Positions 35,651 to 45,472 of a DNA stretch of 48,361 bases are shown piece by piece; within the stretch, counting starts at the first letter, position 1; each line of letters begins with the position of its first letter. This DNA is from Pseudomonadota bacterium (GTDB lineage Bacteria; Pseudomonadota; Gammaproteobacteria; Burkholderiales; Methylophilaceae), in the NCBI GenBank assembly GCA_029563075.1, contig JAKQTN010000032.1, positions 1 through 48,361 on the forward strand, given 5' to 3'. The position numbers and the translations under genes are program-made. The notes under the pieces are model-generated. The model saw only the letters and a program-made list of their open reading frames with translations, did not search any database and was not told the origin of the DNA.

Positions 35651-38587
35651 ATGAGTATTGAAAACACACCACAGAAAGAGCTGGCCAAATCCTTCGATCC
35701 TAAAGCCATAGAAAGCAAATGGTACGAATTCTGGGAGAACAAGGGCTATTACGCCGCTGGATTAGACGCCAGCAAAAAAGACAACTTCTGCATTCTGCTG
35801 CCGCCGCCCAACGTTACCGGCACATTGCACATGGGGCATGGCTTTAACCAAACCTTGATGGATGCGCTTACGCGCTACCACCGTATGCGCGGCGACAACA
35901 CCTTATGGCAGCCGGGTACAGACCATGCAGGCATCGCCACGCAAATCGTCGTAGAACGCCAACTCGATGCGCAGGGCGTATCGCGCCATGATTTAGGCCG
36001 CGAGAAATTCCTGGGAAAAGTGTGGGAGTGGAAAGAGCATTCCGGCTCGACTATCACCCGCCAAATGCGTCGTTTAGGCACATCACCAGACTGGTCGCGC
36101 GAGCGTTTCACCATGGATGCGGGCTTGAACAAAGTGGTGACGGAAACCTTTGTGCGTTTGTATAACGAAGGTTTGATTTACCGTGGCAAACGTCTGGTGA
36201 ATTGGGATGTGAAATTAGGTACGGCGGTTTCAGATTTAGAAGTGGTGCAGGAGGAAGAAGATGGCTCAATGTGGCACATCAACTATCCGCTGGCGGATGG
36301 TTCTGGCTATTTAACTGTTGCAACAACCCGCCCGGAAACCATGCTGGGCGACGTGGCGGTGATGGTGCATCCTGAAGATGAGCGCTACAAACGCTTGATT
36401 GGTAAAAACGTTAAATTGCCACTTTGTGACCGCGAAATCCCGATTATCGCCGATGATTATGTCGATAAAGAATTCGGCACAGGCGTGGTGAAGGTCACGC
36501 CAGCGCATGACTTTAATGACTACGCGGTTGGCCAGCGCCATCATTTAGATAAGATTGTTATTTTAAATTTAGTTGGCAATGTACCTGCTACAGCAGAAGT
36601 AGTTGCAGCTGATGGCTCAGCTAAACAATCTATAGATTTACCTAAAAACTTAATAGGATTAGAGCGTTTTGCCGCGCGTAAGCAAGTGGTCGCAGACCTT
36701 GAGGCGCAAGGCTATTTAGTCAAAACCGATAAACACAAACTCAAAGTGCCGCGCGGCGACCGTACCGGCGTAGTGATTGAACCTATGCTTACCGACCAAT
36801 GGTTTGTTGCCATGAGTAAACCCGCTGCTGACGGTAAATCAATCACGCAAAAAGCGCTCGATGTTGTTGCTAGCGGTGAGATTAAGTTTCACCCTGAAAA
36901 CTGGGTCAATACTTACAACCAATGGCTGAATAACATTCAGGATTGGTGTATCTCGCGTCAATTATGGTGGGGGCATCAAATCCCAGCTTGGTACGATGCT
37001 TTGGGAGGCGTTTATGTTGCTCGTGATGAAGCTGAAGCTTATCAACAGTTCGAAAAAATGCTGAGTGAGCTTAGTGAAACAGATATTGAAAAGGATGCAA
37101 TTGAGGCGCTGAAAAAACGTGGTTTAACCCGTGACAATGACGTATTGGATACTTGGTACTCATCTGCACTATGGCCATTCTCAACATTGGATTGGACTGG
37201 CGATGAAGCCAAAGATGCCGCCAATGTAGCTTTGCAGCAATATCTGCCTTCCAGCGTGCTGGTCACAGGTTTCGACATTATCTTCTTCTGGGTGGCGCGT
37301 ATGGTCATGTTGACCACACACATCACCGGCAAGATTCCGTTCAAACATGTGTACGTGCATGGCTTGATTCGCGATGCCGAAGGTCAGAAGATGAGTAAAT
37401 CTAAGGGTAACGTACTTGACCCGATTGACTTGATTGACGGTATTTCGCTTGATGAGTTAATCAAAAAGCGCACTACGGGTTTGATGAACCCGAAGCAAGC
37501 CGAGCAGATTGAAAAGCGTACGCGTAAAGAATTCCCGGAAGGTATTGCGGCTTATGGCACGGATGCGTTGCGCTTTACTTTTGCGGCGCTGGCTTCGCCT
37601 GGGCGCGACATCAAGTTTGATTTGCAACGCTGTGACGGCTACCGGAATTTCTGCAATAAGTTGTGGAACGCCACGCGTTTTGTGCTGATGAATACTCAAA
37701 AAGAAGATGGAAGTCCCCAGGACAACGGCTTTGATGCCGCGAGTTGTGGTGAACATGGGCGCAAATTCTCGCAGGCGGATCGTTGGATTGTGAGCATATT
37801 GCAACGTACAGAAGCGGAAGTAGAACGTGCCTTTGAAGACTACCGCTTTGACTTGGCTGCAAAGGCGATTTACGAATTTGTATGGGATGAATACTGCGAC
37901 TGGTATTTGGAGCTGGCCAAGGTACAAATTCAAAACGGCAGTGAGGCAGAAAAACGTGCAACACGCCGTACCTTGTTGCGGGTGCTGGAAACTATATTGC
38001 GTTTAGCGCATCCGATAATGCCGTTTATCACCGAAGAGATCTGGCAAATAGTTGCGCCGATGACCGAAAAGCATGGCGTCAGCATCATGCTGGAAGCTTA
38101 TCCCAAAGCGCAGCCAGACAAAGTTGACGAGGTTGCAGAAGCTTGGGTTGTCCAGTTGAAACAGGCGGTTGATGCTTGCCGTAGCTTGCGTGGCGAAATG
38201 AACATTTCCCCTGCAGCCCGCGTGCCTTTGGTTGCCGCTGGAGATGCGGAAAAATTAGCAGGCTATGCACCGTATTTGAAAGCTTTGGCCAAACTGGAGG
38301 ACGTCGCAATTGTGCACGAATTGCCAGAGGCTGATGCGCCGGTGATGCTGGTGGATGACTTTAAGCTGATGCTAAAAATCGAGATAGATGTTACGGCGGA
38401 GAAAGAGCGTTTAGGCAAAGAAATTGCGCGTCTGGAAAATGAGATTAACAAAGCCAATAGCAAGTTAGGCAATGAAAGCTTTGTAGCACGTGCACCAACC
38501 GCGGTGGTGGAGCAGGAAAAAGCGCGGTTGGCTGAGTTTGGCGCGAGTCTGGAAAAATTGCAAAACCAGCTGGCCAAGCTGAAATAA
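35651..38587 (+). CDS. valS: Valyl-tRNA synthetase
   Basis: A class I synthetase that charges tRNA-Val and edits misactivated threonine. It has 978 residues from ATG 35651. An in-frame ATG at 35624 would add nine residues without homology (MWAVVKFTP). [15 protein letters not shown] contains the HIGH motif (HMGH), and [14 protein letters not shown] the KMSKS motif. The CP1 editing domain lies between ([17 protein letters not shown]). The anticodon-binding domain and a C-terminal coiled coil (about 910-975, [20 protein letters not shown]) are both present. It is followed by a strong terminator. Confidence 0.97.
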   Translation: MSIENTPQKELAKSFDPKAIESKWYEFWENKGYYAAGLDASKKDNFCILLPPPNVTGTLHMGHGFNQTLMDALTRYHRMRGDNTLWQPGTDHAGIATQIVVERQLDAQGVSRHDLGREKFLGKVWEWKEHSGSTITRQMRRLGTSPDWSRERFTMDAGLNKVVTETFVRLYNEGLIYRGKRLVNWDVKLGTAVSDLEVVQEEEDGSMWHINYPLADGSGYLTVATTRPETMLGDVAVMVHPEDERYKRLIGKNVKLPLCDREIPIIADDYVDKEFGTGVVKVTPAHDFNDYAVGQRHHLDKIVILNLVGNVPATAEVVAADGSAKQSIDLPKNLIGLERFAARKQVVADLEAQGYLVKTDKHKLKVPRGDRTGVVIEPMLTDQWFVAMSKPAADGKSITQKALDVVASGEIKFHPENWVNTYNQWLNNIQDWCISRQLWWGHQIPAWYDALGGVYVARDEAEAYQQFEKMLSELSETDIEKDAIEALKKRGLTRDNDVLDTWYSSALWPFSTLDWTGDEAKDAANVALQQYLPSSVLVTGFDIIFFWVARMVMLTTHITGKIPFKHVYVHGLIRDAEGQKMSKSKGNVLDPIDLIDGISLDELIKKRTTGLMNPKQAEQIEKRTRKEFPEGIAAYGTDALRFTFAALASPGRDIKFDLQRCDGYRNFCNKLWNATRFVLMNTQKEDGSPQDNGFDAASCGEHGRKFSQADRWIVSILQRTEAEVERAFEDYRFDLAAKAIYEFVWDEYCDWYLELAKVQIQNGSEAEKRATRRTLLRVLETILRLAHPIMPFITEEIWQIVAPMTEKHGVSIMLEAYPKAQPDKVDEVAEAWVVQLKQAVDACRSLRGEMNISPAARVPLVAAGDAEKLAGYAPYLKALAKLEDVAIVHELPEADAPVMLVDDFKLMLKIEIDVTAEKERLGKEIARLENEINKANSKLGNESFVARAPTAVVEQEKARLAEFGASLEKLQNQLAKLK

Positions 38588-38589
38588 AT

Positions 38590-38616
38590 AAAAAAGGCGC
38601 ACAAAGCGCCTTTTTT
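38590..38616. terminator. Bidirectional intrinsic terminator between valS and dsrE2
   Basis: AAAAAAGGCGC and GCGCCTTTTTT pair perfectly around ACAAA. It serves valS on the plus strand and the convergent sulfur-transfer genes on the minus strand. Confidence 0.92.
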
Positions 38617-38617
38617 A

Positions 38618-39085
38618 TTAGATAAACAAATTTACGTCAGATTCACCCGCGAATTCAAAAAAGGTTGCAGCGCCGCCAAACTCAATGCCATCGATAAAAT
38701 CTGCGGGCTTGAAGTCGAACAAATCTACCGTCATCTGGCAGGCAATCAGTTTTACGCCACTCTCTAAACATGCAGTCCGCAGGTCTTCAATGGAAGCTAC
38801 ACCCTTGTCAGCGATTTTTTGTTTCATCATCATGGTCGCCATGCTTTCCATGCCCGGTAGCATTTGTATGAGGTTAGGCATGGGTATAGGCATCGGCATG
38901 GCCGGGTTGCCAAGAGGTGAGACTTTTAGATCGCCCAAGTCTTTTTTTAGCAGCGTTAATCCGTAAAAAGTAAAGAATATTTGCACTTCGTAATCCAGCG
39001 CGGCGGCGGTTGAGGCCAGGATAAAAGGGGGGTATGCCCAATCTAAGCTGCCTTTAGAAGCAATCAGTGCAAGCTTTTTCGCCAT
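38618..39085 (-). CDS. DsrE2A-like sulfur-transfer protein
   Basis: A 155-residue DsrE/F-fold protein with KLALIASKGSLDWAYPPFILASTAAAL at the N-terminus. The Met/Pro-rich loop (about 61-88) is usual in DsrE2. C106 and C116 lie in LRTACLESGVKLIACQMTVDLF, where the latter is the family's likely persulfide-carrying Cys. It is coupled to the TusA gene by a one-base overlap. The rhodanese-TusA-DsrE2 set transfers sulfane sulfur in sulfur-oxidising microbes. Here it may serve tRNA thiolation, cofactor synthesis or sulfide handling. Confidence 0.88.
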   Translation of the reverse strand: MAKKLALIASKGSLDWAYPPFILASTAAALDYEVQIFFTFYGLTLLKKDLGDLKVSPLGNPAMPMPIPMPNLIQMLPGMESMATMMMKQKIADKGVASIEDLRTACLESGVKLIACQMTVDLFDFKPADFIDGIEFGGAATFFEFAGESDVNLFI

Positions 39086-39321
39086 TATGTATCTGCGCGT
39101 TTTTTAATATAAAATGTAAACGAGCCATCAGCCTCATCCAGTTGCAATAACTCGTGACCGGTTTGTTTGCAAAAAGCCTGAAAATCCTTAACAGCGCCCG
39201 GGTCAGTGGCCATGATTTTTAGGGTTTGCATTGGCGCAATCTCACTTAAGCCTTTTTTGCAGCGCAAGATGGGCAATGGGCAATTGAGGTTGCGGGCATC
39301 TAGTTCTTTATCGAATTCCAT
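39085..39321 (-). CDS. tusA: TusA-family sulfurtransferase
   Basis: A 78-residue SirA/TusA-fold protein with the signature LDARNLNCPLPILRCKKG. C14 of the CPxP motif is the sulfur carrier, and C21 is conserved in many members. It lies between the rhodanese and DsrE2 genes, so the order suggests sulfur relay from rhodanese to TusA to DsrE2. Confidence 0.93.
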   Translation of the reverse strand: MEFDKELDARNLNCPLPILRCKKGLSEIAPMQTLKIMATDPGAVKDFQAFCKQTGHELLQLDEADGSFTFYIKKRADT

Positions 39322-39354
39322 TATTTTCCAATCAGAATCAACATATTCAACAGG

Positions 39355-39678
39355 TTATTTTTTCTTGTTTAATGCGTAGCCGGCTTTGCCCCAGGCAATT
39401 ACGCCGCCCGCAAGGTTAAACACATTTTTTATTCCTTTACTCACTGCAAAGTCAGCAGCATGTGCAGAGCGTATGCCGCTATGGCAGTAAAATACTACCG
39501 TGTGGGCACCCATTAGTTTTTCGTATTGTAATGGCAGCATAGAGAGCTGAATATGTATTGCGTTATCAATAATGCCGCGTGCGACTTCATCATCGTTACG
39601 CACATCGACTAACAGTGTTTTAGGCTTGGTGATAAGCTCAAATAAATCGCCCGCTTCAATTTCAGAATAACTTTGCAT
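39355..39678 (-). CDS. Rhodanese-like sulfurtransferase
   Basis: A 107-residue single-domain rhodanese. LLVDVRNDDEVARGIIDNAIHI is the CH2A region, and the active loop is CHSGIRS with C65. WGKAGYALN is the normal C-terminal strand. There is no signal peptide, so it is cytoplasmic. First gene of the minus-strand rhodanese-tusA-dsrE2 operon. The region just upstream (39690-39760) has palindromic TGTACA-containing sequence that could be an operator. Confidence 0.92.
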   Translation of the reverse strand: MQSYSEIEAGDLFELITKPKTLLVDVRNDDEVARGIIDNAIHIQLSMLPLQYEKLMGAHTVVFYCHSGIRSAHAADFAVSKGIKNVFNLAGGVIAWGKAGYALNKKK

Positions 39679-39945
39679 GTAAATACCTTAACAATATGTA
39701 TATTGTACACATGAAATATCATATTTGAATGCTTTAGAGGGTTGATTTTATTAGGATTGATCTGGAACAAGGTTTGCAGGCATAAGGTATAACAAATATT
39801 TGCATGCCTGCATCGAATCACCTGATAATTCGAATATCATATATTGTGAAAATGCTGCTGAGTTCTATCGAAAACCTGTGCAAAAGCTGCAGTGCCCTTG
39901 GGCGTTCTTGCAAGTATTATTATCTCCATAAGCGAGGAAACAGAG

Positions 39946-40557
39946 ATGTTGAGATCTATTAATAAAAATATCCTTACTGGCCTGATTACGCTCTTGCCGG
40001 TGGTGGTAACACTTTATCTGCTCTACTGGTTTGTGGTGACAACGGAGTCCCTGCTTGGTGATGTGATCCGTACCCTGGTGCCGGAAGATTTCTACAGGCC
40101 CGGCATGGGCGTGGTTGCCGGCCTGATGGTGGCCTTTTTTGTAGGCCTGCTTATGCATAGCCTTATTGCGCAGCGTTTGTTTTCCGGAGGGGAAAGGATT
40201 ATCTATCGGCTGCCGTTGATTAAATCGGTGTATCTGTCGGTTCGTGACCTGCTGGATTATTTTTCGTCCGAAAAAAAGAAAGAGTTCGAGCAGGTTGTTG
40301 CGGTGAAATTTGGGGAAACTGGCATGCAGGCGGTTGGACTTGTCACCCAGACCGACATGAACCACATGCCAGCGGATTTCAGACAGAAAGACAGTTTGCT
40401 GGTCTATTTCCCCATGAGTTACGGGATCGGCGGCTTTGTCGTGCTGGTTCCGCGCAGTGCCACACGACGCCTGAACATGAGCATGGAAGATGCGATGCGC
40501 TTCACGCTCACTGCCGGGGTAACCGGTGGGCAGAGCTCAAACAGCGATGACGAATAG
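39946..40557 (+). CDS. DUF502 membrane protein
   Basis: A 203-residue inner-membrane protein with two membrane helices (about 8-32 and 55-80) and a soluble C-terminal domain. The pattern ILTGLITLLPVVVTLYLLYW, then IYRLPLIKSVYLSVRDLLDY, then SLLVYFPMSYGIGGFVVLVP fits DUF502. No function is established. ATG 39946 has GAGGAAACAG before it; the open frame back to 39892 adds no homology. 26 bp upstream of the DUF2784 gene. Confidence 0.85.
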   Translation: MLRSINKNILTGLITLLPVVVTLYLLYWFVVTTESLLGDVIRTLVPEDFYRPGMGVVAGLMVAFFVGLLMHSLIAQRLFSGGERIIYRLPLIKSVYLSVRDLLDYFSSEKKKEFEQVVAVKFGETGMQAVGLVTQTDMNHMPADFRQKDSLLVYFPMSYGIGGFVVLVPRSATRRLNMSMEDAMRFTLTAGVTGGQSSNSDDE

Positions 40558-40583
40558 TCTTCATTCATTGTACTCGGCTGGCT

Positions 40584-40955
40584 ATGTTGTTACGTATAGC
40601 GGCTGACAGCGTCCTCCTGCTTCATCTGGCTTTTATCCTGTTTGTCCTTCTGGGTGGCGCAATGACAATATGGCTGCGCTGGATCCCGTTTATTCATCTT
40701 CCAGCTGCCGTTTGGGGGTTCTTTGTAGAGCTTACTGGCCGCGTCTGCCCACTTACATATTTGGAGAATTACTTTCGCATCAAAGCGGGGCAATCCGGCT
40801 ACACGGAGAGCTTCATTGAGCATTATCTGCTGGACATCATCTATCCTTCCGGCCTCACAAGAGAGATTCAGTTGGCGCTTGCCGGTGTGGTCATCGTCGT
40901 CAATATCGCAATCTATGGCTGGCTATTCTTTCGCCGGTGCGTAAAAAATGTCTAG
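40584..40955 (+). CDS. DUF2784 membrane protein
   Basis: A 123-residue protein with three membrane segments (about 8-30, 35-50, 95-117). Its core, VLLLHLAFILFVLLGG, then WGFFVELTGRVCPLTYLENYFR, then IEHYLLDIIYPSGLTREIQ, is typical of DUF2784. Function unknown. It is probably co-transcribed with the DUF502 gene. Confidence 0.88.
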   Translation: MLLRIAADSVLLLHLAFILFVLLGGAMTIWLRWIPFIHLPAAVWGFFVELTGRVCPLTYLENYFRIKAGQSGYTESFIEHYLLDIIYPSGLTREIQLALAGVVIVVNIAIYGWLFFRRCVKNV

Positions 40956-41084
40956 CCTTTCCATTATGTGAGCAGAAAGAGAAGCAGGCCGCGGTCAACC
41001 GTTTATGTAATATGTTGAATGCTGTTTGGCAGAAGACCGGCCAACTGGATATGGTCGAAAGCAGTCTATGTCAGACTTACCAAT

Positions 41085-41115
41085 AAAAAAGGGCTTAGCT
41101 TTTAACTAAACCCTT
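41085..41115 (-). terminator. Intrinsic terminator downstream of the tRNA-Phe fragment
   Basis: On the minus strand AAGGGTTTAG pairs with CTAAGCCCTT (one G-U pair), followed by a run of T. It is the natural terminator of the tRNA-Phe gene that was split by integration. Confidence 0.8.
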
Positions 41116-41123
41116 ATCAATAC

Positions 41124-41253
<130 letters not shown>

Positions 41254-41731
41254 TTATTTCTTTATGGCTAAAATCGACCTATACTGATTGTTCAGTTCAA
41301 AAGCATGTTTCAAAAGATAAGCTAAATTTACTTGCACTAGTGGTCCTTAATAGAGTTTTCATCAAATTTATATGTTTAACTTTTTAGGGTAACTAAATTC
41401 CTACCTGCAAAAAAGATAAATTTCACTTAGCTTAACTATACGCATGAAACGATAATCTGATGTCAACCTCATCAGCTCAGCAAACCAAGCACATAGTTAC
41501 CTTTAGATAACCATGTGCACAGAATGCTTTCAACTACTATGTTGTACAGTTGTGATGAAAACATTCCTGTCATGCCTAAGTGCGTTTTTTTAGATTGAGT
41601 ATGCTCCTCAGAAGCAATGATGGCTTACTACAAAACTCAGAACGCCGTGAGCAGTAAAAAGATTCACTACAGAACTCAACAGCTTATGAGCATTAGGCTT
41701 AAAGAAAGCCCCATGTATAACCACTCCGCGC
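41254..41731. other. Non-coding region right of R1
   Basis: No supported ORF. It holds two related 28-nt segments (41627-41654 and 41666-41693), each with a CTCA-N8-TGAG hairpin, just beyond the 3' end of the cassette A operon. They may be mRNA 3' structures or recombination sites. Confidence 0.5.
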
Positions 41732-42658
41732 TCATTTGGATAGAGATGAGTATACGTCTCTTGTCAAGTCATCTGGTGTGAATGTCCATCTTATCCTCAA
41801 GTTACTTTTAGTTGACTCTGTTACCTTGATTGATACTTTGTCAAATATAAAATTTCCTGAGGAATCAATTTTTGGTTTCATCTTAGTCAAAACGTCATCC
41901 TCAAAATCATCAGTAAAATCAGTAAGCCAATGATTCATCAACTGTGAAATAGTCTCCAAACGTTTGTCAAAACTTTGTTCTTCCCGCGATTGCCTTTGAA
42001 TTGAAGGATAAAGTTTGCCTGCTGATGTCCAACACCTGGTATGAACATAAATTGGAGAAGGATCAGAAATCTCAATTTGTATTGGAACCGAGCTACGTTT
42101 AACGCCATTAGTATCTGTGGCATTAAGATTAATGCTTAGAACGTAGCGGAGTAGAACACTGTAGTCTTCATAAAGCGGGATGTTGCTACACGACCCCTTA
42201 GAAGCTACTGGTTGGTAAACGGCACCTCCTATTTTCAAACTCCATTGAAGGTCTGTTGAGATGAGTGTTCCATCTGAACCGAGTTTAGGACCGTTAGCTA
42301 AACTGAGTATTCTATTAGCAACCTCATTGACACTGAATATTTTTGTCAGCACTGATAATGATTGCAAAACAAAAGTACTCATAGCTACACCTGCATTGGG
42401 TAGTAAAGACTTTATTTCACCCTTGCCATTAGGCAGTGGTTTTAAAGAGCCATCTGTTTGAAGCACAAAATAGTTTGAATCAATATCCTCGGTTACCAAT
42501 AAGTTATCAGTTGAAAAAGGGACTGAGTAAAAAGAGAGGTATTCGGGTAGTTCAAGACTCTGCGCATTAACTCTTATTGGCATTAATGCCAATAATGTAA
42601 TTATTGCAGATACCAATTTAAAAAACTTAGCGTATAGAACAATATTATTTGGTTTCAT
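41732..42658 (-). CDS. Cassette A protein 3: unrecognised exported protein
   Basis: A 308-residue protein from ATG 42658, chosen because it gives a clean signal peptide (KPNNIVLYAKFFKLVSAIITLLA, cleavage after RVNA). Starts at 42667 or 42691 would overlap gene 2. The mature part is strand-rich: YLSFYSVPFSTDNLLV, VLRYVLSINLNAT, and a conserved-looking IQIEISDPSPIYVHTRCW. A single helix (about 225-265) precedes the C-terminal strand IRWTFTPDDL. Two cysteines. I recognise no family. It is the last gene of a three-gene operon whose products are all exported, so they probably act together in the periplasm or outside the cell. Confidence 0.6.
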   Translation of the reverse strand: MKPNNIVLYAKFFKLVSAIITLLALMPIRVNAQSLELPEYLSFYSVPFSTDNLLVTEDIDSNYFVLQTDGSLKPLPNGKGEIKSLLPNAGVAMSTFVLQSLSVLTKIFSVNEVANRILSLANGPKLGSDGTLISTDLQWSLKIGGAVYQPVASKGSCSNIPLYEDYSVLLRYVLSINLNATDTNGVKRSSVPIQIEISDPSPIYVHTRCWTSAGKLYPSIQRQSREEQSFDKRLETISQLMNHWLTDFTDDFEDDVLTKMKPKIDSSGNFIFDKVSIKVTESTKSNLRIRWTFTPDDLTRDVYSSLSK

Positions 42659-42668
42659 AGCATGCATA

Positions 42669-43781
42669 TCAATCGGGTTTCGGCAACTCAAAATTATCTT
42701 GTGTTGCTGGAAGAGTAATACTTTCTTTCGTATATTCTTCTTTTAACTTTTGATCTAACTTATTAAGTTCGGAGCCTTGTATTTCTATAATTGTCCTCTC
42801 ATAACTCTTTTCACCAGTAAGAAAGTTATAAGTTGTTTTATTATGTTGAATTGTAGCTTTTATATTGTCTTGAGGATCCGCTGCAGTTTTAACTTTAACT
42901 CCCGGGTTCGTGCTACTTATCATATCTCCTAGATTAACTGCACTCGAAATGAGGTCGGCAATATTAGATATTGCTTCAAGCGTAGAATTGTAGGCCTGAA
43001 TACGCGTCATTTCAGCCACCGTTTCTTGATATCGTTTATATTTTTCATTGAATGATTGTTGGGCATTTTTAAAATCTTCAGTCATCTTCTTAATTCGACC
43101 TTTGCGTTCATTACTTTCCAATAATGCAGCGTATTTAGTTGCAACATCACTCCAATACTCGGCTCGCTGAATTTTTGCTATTCCATTTGTAGGGGAGGTG
43201 ACCCACGACCCCATCAAATTTCGGCGCGCCGCTTCATCATTTGCGGCACGGTCCAAAGTATTAGTCAGTTCACGCGGTATCCTGCTACCAGTCAGCTTTC
43301 CATCGCGCATTTTTAACCAAATGTAATAGCTATGATTAGTAAGCCCCTTAGGACGCTCAGTTCGTAAGTTATTTGTCCTAAAATGCTCGGCAAGTGCATC
43401 TAGCGGCTCTACGCCTTTGCCAACAGGGAATACTAATTGACCAGCAGGAATTACAGGTGTTCCAAATTCATCAGCATATACTTCCACGCTAACTAGATAA
43501 CCCATCTTCGAGCCCTCGATTTCCTTCTGTATAAAGCTTTGGGCATCTTTGAATTGTTCGATGAAATTCATTTTCAACGTATTCTCAGAAAATATTAAAG
43601 CTATTTTTTGCATAATATCTACAATAAAAGGCACCTGAGCTAAATCGAGCATCCCAGCTGTAGGCGCTGGATCGAAAAGCTCACCTATATCTTCTTGCGC
43701 TTGGGGTGAAGTTGAACAAAGGAATAGCATCATAAAAATATATAATGTACTACGTAGCTTGATGAATCTGGCCTTAATCAT
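42669..43781 (-). CDS. Cassette A protein 2: unrecognised exported coiled-coil protein
   Basis: A 370-residue protein with a Sec signal peptide (about 1-30, STLYIFMMLFLCSTSPQA/QE). The Leu-Phe-Leu-Cys before the cleavage region is not a proper lipobox. The mature N-terminal part (about 85-150) looks alpha/beta (LVSVEVYADEFGTPVIPAGQLVFPV; HSYYIWLKMRDGKL). A long helical stretch (about 205-290, KKMTEDFKNAQQSFNEKYKRYQ) should form a coiled coil. The C-terminus is charged. No family recognised. Its start overlaps the end of gene 1 by 8 bp. Confidence 0.6.
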   Translation of the reverse strand: MIKARFIKLRSTLYIFMMLFLCSTSPQAQEDIGELFDPAPTAGMLDLAQVPFIVDIMQKIALIFSENTLKMNFIEQFKDAQSFIQKEIEGSKMGYLVSVEVYADEFGTPVIPAGQLVFPVGKGVEPLDALAEHFRTNNLRTERPKGLTNHSYYIWLKMRDGKLTGSRIPRELTNTLDRAANDEAARRNLMGSWVTSPTNGIAKIQRAEYWSDVATKYAALLESNERKGRIKKMTEDFKNAQQSFNEKYKRYQETVAEMTRIQAYNSTLEAISNIADLISSAVNLGDMISSTNPGVKVKTAADPQDNIKATIQHNKTTYNFLTGEKSYERTIIEIQGSELNKLDQKLKEEYTKESITLPATQDNFELPKPD

Positions 43782-44988
43782 TTTTTTGTTCCTCTATCTT
43801 TTTTCTCATATCTGCAAGAAATGCTAGCCCTATATCGGACGCACTTTGTAAGGCCTTTAGGGTCATGAGGCTCAGACCTCCCGTAGTAAGGTCCTTAGAA
43901 AGTTCTTCAGCGTTTTTAAGAATTTCATTTTTTTTAGTGGAACAAGTGACATTTAAAGCTTCATCAGAGCAGATTGCTTTCGCATTTTGTATTACATTCT
44001 CTTGGCAGCCATTAAAATTTTGGTCTGGTTCTAAAAATGAAAAATTTATGTCAACGGTAACCGGTGCATCTGTAATGTTTAGACTATGATCTTTTAACAT
44101 TTCCCTGATCGAGGCTGCAACGGCGGGATTATCTCTGACTCTATGAAGCTTACTTTCGACCAAAACTGTAGAACATGTAAGAAATAAAGATAGTCCTGTG
44201 CAATGAGCTGGATCATCACTAAAAAACTTTTCAGTGCACTTATATTGAAGGTTAAGTGCTTCGGCTTGCTTTCTAAAATTTTTCTGTTCCAAAGATGTAT
44301 CATAAATGGCTTTCTTTAAGGAATGTTCACCTGGCCCCGAGGTGACTTTTTTCAGCCATTCTTCATAGCGATCAATTGCTTTGATTGTTCGTTCCTTGTA
44401 ATTCTTAGGCTCATCTATCATGACGGCAACAAGAAATTCTATATACGCTGCCGTGCATACTATTGGGATGATACCAAACTCGTAATGTGTCATCAGATCG
44501 GAACGCGATGTACGCAATTGGCTGAGTACCTTAGTTTTCAGTTCTGGGATAACTTTTTTGCGCGCATTTTTGATTCCTTTGGTAGACAAAATTGCCTGGT
44601 ATGTACTCATGATCTCCAAATAGTCACCTTGGCGCGCAAGGATTTGGTCGCGATATAACTGAATAACGACCTCATTGGGAGTCTGTTGTATCAGCTTTTT
44701 GAGCTCATCTAAATCCGCAAGTACTAACCCTAGATTTGTTTCAATTACACTCAATTCAGTCTGGATAGACTTAAGCATCTCAGTCTGAAGATTAAGCAAG
44801 TCCACAGACCCAGGGCCAGACTTTTGCATTAGTTTTGAAATCGTGGAAACAACCTGTAATACAGCGATTACGACGGAAAAAGGGGAAGCGTTTGCTACTT
44901 GAGATTTAGCTGAAATACTTACAAATAAGCCCCACCGGGCTAAAGCTAAAAACCCAGGAAAACTTGTCAAAAAATTTCGGCGATCCAT
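43774..44988 (-). CDS. Cassette A protein 1: unrecognised protein with twin-arginine signal
   Basis: A 404-residue protein whose N-terminus DRRNFLTSFPGFLALARWGLF and cleavage region ANA/SP fit a Tat signal. It would thus be exported folded. Residues 35-110 are a helical bundle with an amphipathic hydrophobic stretch and heptads (LLNLQTEMLKSIQTEL, then LADLDELKKLIQ). This recalls helical pore-forming proteins in outline only. The rest is mainly helical with about nine cysteines, many in the C-terminal 150 residues. No family recognised. First gene of the operon; no clear promoter seen. Confidence 0.6.
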   Translation of the reverse strand: MDRRNFLTSFPGFLALARWGLFVSISAKSQVANASPFSVVIAVLQVVSTISKLMQKSGPGSVDLLNLQTEMLKSIQTELSVIETNLGLVLADLDELKKLIQQTPNEVVIQLYRDQILARQGDYLEIMSTYQAILSTKGIKNARKKVIPELKTKVLSQLRTSRSDLMTHYEFGIIPIVCTAAYIEFLVAVMIDEPKNYKERTIKAIDRYEEWLKKVTSGPGEHSLKKAIYDTSLEQKNFRKQAEALNLQYKCTEKFFSDDPAHCTGLSLFLTCSTVLVESKLHRVRDNPAVAASIREMLKDHSLNITDAPVTVDINFSFLEPDQNFNGCQENVIQNAKAICSDEALNVTCSTKKNEILKNAEELSKDLTTGGLSLMTLKALQSASDIGLAFLADMRKKIEEQKND

Positions 44989-45320
44989 GGTTCAAATGAC
45001 CAAAACAGGCAAAGGAAGTAGCTTATTCATTATTTGTAAGTCCCTTAGCTTTACAAAGCAGTACTACTTTATCACTTAAAAAAGTCAAAGCTATAGAATA
45101 GTTGATTGTAACTTTTGAGAAGATGTGTCGTAAATACCGGATCCAATTTTCCCGCAACTTATTCTTTTTCCAATGCTTGATTGAACCTAATACCTTAATA
45201 ATAGGTTATGGTGTTATCTCGCACGTCGACTTACTGATTTTCACGTATGGAACTTCTTTAAAAAAAGTCCTTGAAGGTGATCTAAAGAACTAAGTCCGTT
45301 TTGGGTTGGAAGCGATCTAT
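44989..45320. other. Non-coding region left of R2
   Basis: Upstream region of the cassette A operon, AT-rich. A 63-codon frame at 45102-45293 (+) has no ribosome binding site or recognisable features, so I do not call it. Promoters for the minus-strand operon should be here, but none is near consensus. Confidence 0.4.
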
Positions 45321-45460
45321 TGTCACGCCGTCATACTAACTAATTGACATGAATATATATTTTTTGGATTTTCAACTGGAAAATTCATCATATATATAGT
45401 GTTTTAGGCCCGTCCTCACTCGCCTACGCTCGCCAAAGCGTGACAATTCTGCCACGTTTA
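45321..45460. repeat. R2: full att-like repeat between cassettes A and B
   Basis: Left arm TGTCACGCCGTCATACTAAC and TAATTGACATGAATATATAT (45321-45360), core GGATTTTCAACT (45366-45377), right arm with GTGTTTTAGGCCCGTCCTCA at 45399-45418, and a GCCACGTTTA end. The left arm matches R3 and the right arm matches R1 and R3. Confidence 0.85.
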
Positions 45461-45472
45461 TTTTAAAACCTA

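Noticed and set aside
45102-45293. Small plus-strand gene of 63 codons
   Set aside because: No ribosome binding site, no recognisable domain, and it lies in the upstream region of the opposite-strand operon.
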